NCBI GenBank assembly: GCA_027033875.1
Contig: JALVKK010000348.1
Location: 10,801-18,547 of the forward strand
Direction of reading: 5' to 3'
Origin: Flavobacteriales bacterium
GTDB taxonomy: Bacteria; Bacteroidota; Bacteroidia; Flavobacteriales; Flavobacteriaceae
Length of the DNA: 7,747 nt
Below, one piece after another: positions 5,734 to 7,747 of the stretch. The position numbers and the translations under genes were made by a program. Every line of letters begins with the position of its first letter. Within the stretch, counting starts at the first letter, position 1. A model generated the notes under the pieces. It was not told the origin of the DNA, made no database searches, and worked only from the letters and a program-made list of their open reading frames with translations.

Positions 5734-7071
5734 TTATCCCATTTCAACTTGCATTATATCAAGTCCTTTTCTGATAATCTCTTGTGTATCAATTTTTGAT
5801 GAGCTGATATAATCCAACAAAGCAAAATCTTCGGGTGCTACTTCCAAAATACCCAATTGTTCCATTTTTTCGACATCGCCCGACAAAGCGGCTTTGAGCA
5901 GATGTACCGGATAAATATCCAACGGCATCACTGCTTCAAACTCTTCGTTCATCACAAAAGCCCGTTCTTCTCCAAACAAATTAGCATCTAAATCAAGTTC
6001 TTTTGATGTTAAACCAAAGTTGTAAAAACTTTTTCTGTTTTCGGCAAAGAATGGCATCCAACCTAAAAATCTGTTTTTATTACCTAGCGGAATAACTGAA
6101 ATTTCGTTATCGTAAAAATTAAGCGTTTTGTCTTTGGTAATATCCGAACCGGTTAGTACATTGCCACTGATGATACGTACATTATCATCTGTCAATTTGT
6201 CTTTTAAAAAATCGGATAAATCCGCGCCGGTTTTGATATTATAATACATTGGTTCTTTGACTTTTGAACCTGCAAGGGCAATGGTTCGAACAGGATTGTA
6301 ATGACCGGTTTCAAAGAAATCACCAATTAATGCTACGTCAGCCGGATTGATAGTCCAAATGCGGTCGCCTTTACCGATTGGTTCAAATTGTTCAATACTG
6401 ACACTCACATTACCAACCGGATGCGGACCGAATGCTTTGACAATTTCAACATCGGAAATTTTATGAAAATCCGTAACCGTTTCGCCATTGACTATTAAAT
6501 AGACTTTACCATCCGTTAATTTTTTAACGGTTTTTAGTCCGTTCTCAAAAGCTTTGATTTTATGTTTTAAAATAAACGTATAATCAACTCCCAACGGTGC
6601 CGAATCATAAAGTGAGATAAATATGGCTTTCGGTTGGTCATCAGGATTGGCAATGACATCATAAGGACGTTGTTTGATGGTGGCAAATAAACCTGAATCT
6701 AAAAGCAAATTTAAGATTTGTTCTTTGGTTAATTTTTCGGGTTTATCGGTTTTAAAAGATTTAAAAGTATCTGTTGTATCTGCTTGAATGATGATTTTTA
6801 AAATCTTACGTTTCTCACCGCGTATAATATCTTCAACCGTTCCGCTTACCGGTGATGTAAATTTGATTCTGTCGTTATATTTATGATAAAATAATGTATT
6901 ACCGGCATCGACATGATCGCCGGGTTTGACTGTCAAACGCGGATTGATGCCATAAAATTCAGTCGGTTTGATGACATACTTGTCCGAACGAGGCGCATCG
7001 ACAATTTTATGAGCCGGTTTACCCTTCAAATTGATGTTCAAACCTTTTGATATTTTGACTTGTTTATGCAT
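5734..7071 (-). CDS. nqrA: Na+-translocating NADH:quinone oxidoreductase subunit A
   Basis: NqrA is the peripheral cytoplasmic subunit of the sodium pump; it sits next to NqrB and has been linked to quinone and inhibitor binding. From the ATG at 7071 the protein has 445 residues, the usual family length, and starts with the typical KISKGLNINLKGKP. An N-terminal lipoyl-like, barrel-sandwich region follows (VKPGDHVDAGNTLF, about 48-61, and TSPVSGTVEDI, about 72-82). GPHPVGN (215-221) and the C-terminal PLDIYPVHLLKAALSGDVE (about 383-401) are family blocks. The frame is open up to a TTG at 7185, but that extension is not NqrA-like and begins inside a palindrome, so I reject it. This is the first gene of the operon, with an ATTATG start context. 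Confidence 0.96.
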   Translation of the reverse strand: MHKQVKISKGLNINLKGKPAHKIVDAPRSDKYVIKPTEFYGINPRLTVKPGDHVDAGNTLFYHKYNDRIKFTSPVSGTVEDIIRGEKRKILKIIIQADTTDTFKSFKTDKPEKLTKEQILNLLLDSGLFATIKQRPYDVIANPDDQPKAIFISLYDSAPLGVDYTFILKHKIKAFENGLKTVKKLTDGKVYLIVNGETVTDFHKISDVEIVKAFGPHPVGNVSVSIEQFEPIGKGDRIWTINPADVALIGDFFETGHYNPVRTIALAGSKVKEPMYYNIKTGADLSDFLKDKLTDDNVRIISGNVLTGSDITKDKTLNFYDNEISVIPLGNKNRFLGWMPFFAENRKSFYNFGLTSKELDLDANLFGEERAFVMNEEFEAVMPLDIYPVHLLKAALSGDVEKMEQLGILEVAPEDFALLDYISSSKIDTQEIIRKGLDIMQVEMG

Positions 7072-7110
7072 AATATTTAGAAATTTTCTATATTTTTTTG
7101 AAAGAACAAG

Positions 7111-7140
7111 CAAATTTATGAAAAAGTAACATTCTAAAAC
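7111..7140 (-). promoter_or_regulatory. candidate nqr operon promoter
   Basis: On the minus strand TAAATTTG (7118-7111) matches the Bacteroidota -7 consensus TAnnTTTG exactly. It lies about 40 nt before the nqrA start, so the leader would be about 30-35 nt. The -33 element is poor: GTTTTA at 7140-7135 gives a spacer of roughly 16-17 nt instead of 19-21. No operator is obvious between this element and the start codon. Confidence 0.5.
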
Positions 7141-7175
7141 TGATATTTCTCTTATTATTTGTTTATTTTTGCACT

Positions 7176-7199
7176 GGCAACGCAACGTGTTGCGTTGCC
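7176..7199. repeat. perfect 11-bp palindrome upstream of the nqr promoter
   Basis: GGCAACGCAAC and GTTGCGTTGCC flank a GT centre. It has the same architecture as the GAGACGCAC hairpins (10-11-bp arms, tiny centre, next to a GTT array), but the arm sequence is different. It lies about 35 nt beyond the likely -33 region of nqr and divides the divergent nqrA/plus-strand intergenic region. It could be an operator, a hairpin repeat or a transposase target. Confidence 0.65.
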
Positions 7200-7201
7200 T
7201 A

Positions 7202-7244
7202 GTTTAAAAGTTTGTAATGTTCATAAAGTTATAAAGTGCGTAAC
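7202..7244 (+). repeat. GTT-phased degenerate repeat array (copy 4)
   Basis: Units of 8-9 bases on the plus strand mostly begin with GTT (GTTTAAAA, GTTTGTAAT, GTTCATAAA, GTTATAAA) and end with a GTGCGTAAC variant. It begins 2 nt after the palindrome at 7176-7199. GTTCATAAA is identical to a unit of copy 1. Looser GTT-spaced sequence continues to about 7275. Confidence 0.65.
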
Positions 7245-7295
7245 GAGTTATAAGTAATAAGTTGGATAGTTGAAAATAGCAAATAAGATTTTTCT

Positions 7296-7311
7296 CCCTA
7301 CTTTCGTAGGG
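7296..7311. repeat. short hairpin, CCCTAC stem
   Basis: CCCTAC and GTAGGG arms flank a TTTC loop. It is one of three hairpins of similar design (5-7-bp stem, four-base loop) in this intergenic region. No T tract follows. Confidence 0.45.
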
Positions 7312-7327
7312 TCGTAATGATAGCGGT

Positions 7328-7463
7328 TGTCATTCCGACAGAGCTTTTACGACGCAGGAGTTAAAGCGACAGCCTGTCCCGTACCCGAAGGGAGCGGGAA
7401 GGAATCTCAACATTAAAGAAGGTAGATTTCTCCTCACTCCTTCGTCTTTCGTTCGAAATGACA
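7328..7463. mobile_element. MITE-like repeat with terminal inverted repeats
   Basis: The 136-bp segment begins TGTCATTCCGA and ends TCGAAATGACA, so its 11-bp ends are inverted repeats with one mismatch. Inside are a nested hairpin (TCCCG/CGGGA around CCC-GAA-GGG, 7377-7399) and an imperfect pair GGAATCT/AGATTTC. It has no coding capacity. Repeats starting GTCATTCCGA and containing GGAATCT-like segments are commonly scattered in Bacteroidota intergenic DNA. I see no clear target-site duplication, so mobility is inferred from structure alone. Confidence 0.45.
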
Positions 7464-7505
7464 GAACCGGACAACCTGTAATGCAGAAACTAAGGTCGCT
7501 GAGTG

Positions 7506-7523
7506 CCCCGACTCTCGTCGGGG
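7506..7523. repeat. short hairpin, CCCCGAC stem
   Basis: CCCCGAC and GTCGGGG flank a TCTC loop, the strongest stem in the right intergenic region. It lies within a segment containing GGTCGCTGAGTGC and GGTGTACCGAAGCGC that looks like another dispersed repeat. There is no following T tract on either strand. Confidence 0.5.
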
Positions 7524-7542
7524 GTGTACCGAAGCGCCGATA

Positions 7543-7556
7543 CCGACCTACGTCGG
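7543..7556. repeat. short hairpin, CCGAC stem
   Basis: CCGAC and GTCGG flank a CTAC loop. It is the third four-base-loop hairpin, 10 nt before the 8-bp tandem array. GCCGA at 7536-7540 can pair with TCGGC at 7553-7557 as an alternative fold. Confidence 0.4.
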
Positions 7557-7566
7557 CACAAGCTAT

Positions 7567-7654
7567 CAAATAACCAGATAACCAAATAACCAAATAACCA
7601 AATAACCATATCACCATATCACCATATCACCATATCACCATATCACCAAATAAA
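7567..7654 (+). repeat. tandem array of eleven 8-bp units
   Basis: Five units of CAAATAAC (one with G at position 3) are followed by five identical CATATCAC units and a final CAAATAAA. The two unit types share the frame CANATNAC, so the second block looks like a variant that was amplified separately. The array ends 11 nt before the ATG at 7666. Read on the minus strand it makes the spurious VIWLFGYLVIW frame, which I do not accept as a gene. Confidence 0.9.
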
Positions 7655-7665
7655 CAAACAAAAAC

Positions 7666-7747
7666 ATGCTAAACATTCCGACATATAAATTTGAAGCTTT
7701 TACATTCGATGAAACGATCAATACGCTTATTGAGGCTTGCAATCATT
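7666..7747 (+). CDS. 5' fragment of an unidentified plus-strand gene
   Basis: An ATG at 7666 opens a frame of 27 codons to the window edge, beginning MLNIPTYKFEAFTF, with a coding-like composition and no stop. I do not recognise the family from this fragment. The start follows A-rich sequence (aacaaaaac) with no Shine-Dalgarno match, which is usual for Bacteroidota. It is divergent from nqrA. An 8-bp tandem array sits immediately upstream, so its promoter is either inside or beyond the repeats; none is evident. Confidence 0.6.
   Translation, partial: MLNIPTYKFEAFTFDETINTLIEACNH

Noticed and set aside
7164..7171. Plus-strand TATTTTTG as a promoter -7 element
   Set aside because: It matches TAnnTTTG, but no TTTG lies 19-21 nt upstream and the nearest plus-strand gene starts about 500 nt away.
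7072..7185. N-terminal extension of nqrA from a TTG at 7185
   Set aside because: The extra 38 residues do not resemble NqrA, the TTG lies inside a palindrome, and a matching -7 element sits between it and the ATG at 7071.
7320..7560. tRNA or other structured RNA gene in the right intergenic region
   Set aside because: Several stems are present, but no cloverleaf, no T-loop-like GTTCRA block in the right place and no CCA end; the stems fit dispersed repeats better.
7330..7617. 95-residue minus-strand ORF (VIWLFGYLVIW...)
   Set aside because: It is a translation of the 8-bp tandem array followed by the MITE-like element; no coding signal apart from the open frame.

Overview
The window comes from a low-GC member of the Bacteroidota. 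Three things support this: the protein style of its nqr cluster; mostly A/T-rich gene starts without Shine-Dalgarno sequences, plus a TAnnTTTG-type promoter element before nqrA; and intergenic DNA packed with short hairpins and phased low-complexity repeats. I cannot name the genus.

The core is one complete minus-strand operon, nqrABCDEF (about 7071 down to 1126). It encodes all six subunits of the sodium-pumping NADH:quinone oxidoreductase (Na+-NQR). NqrF takes electrons from NADH through FAD and a 2Fe-2S cluster. NqrD and NqrE hold an intramembrane iron-sulfur centre, NqrC and NqrB carry covalently bound FMN, and NqrA is the cytoplasmic subunit. Every signature residue I checked is present, so the pump looks functional. 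Spacing is 6-17 nt between genes, except for a 95-nt gap between nqrA and nqrB that holds a repeat array.

Downstream on the same strand (about 864-287) lie two small antitoxin-like genes separated by 6 nt. The first is a HI1420/HigA-like helix-turn-helix antidote. Directly in front of it, in frame, are 12 codons that look like the start of its RelE/HigB-type toxin, so the toxin appears to have been deleted. The second is a 70-residue antitoxin-like protein followed by at most a 17-codon remnant of a possible toxin. This stretch reads as a decayed toxin-antitoxin region. A wobble-paired, terminator-like hairpin separates it from the nqr operon.

The window edges hold two gene fragments: a minus-strand start at 37 and a plus-strand start at 7666. 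The right intergenic region (7072-7665) contains the nqr promoter, a perfect palindrome, a GTT-phased array, a MITE-like repeat with about 11-bp terminal inverted repeats, several four-base-loop hairpins, and an 88-bp tandem array of 8-bp units ending 11 nt before the plus-strand start. The most unusual signal is a recurring pairing of a perfect palindrome with a GTT-phased 7-9-bp array, seen at three places in different sequence versions. I found no convincing new gene system; the nqr operon itself is ordinary.
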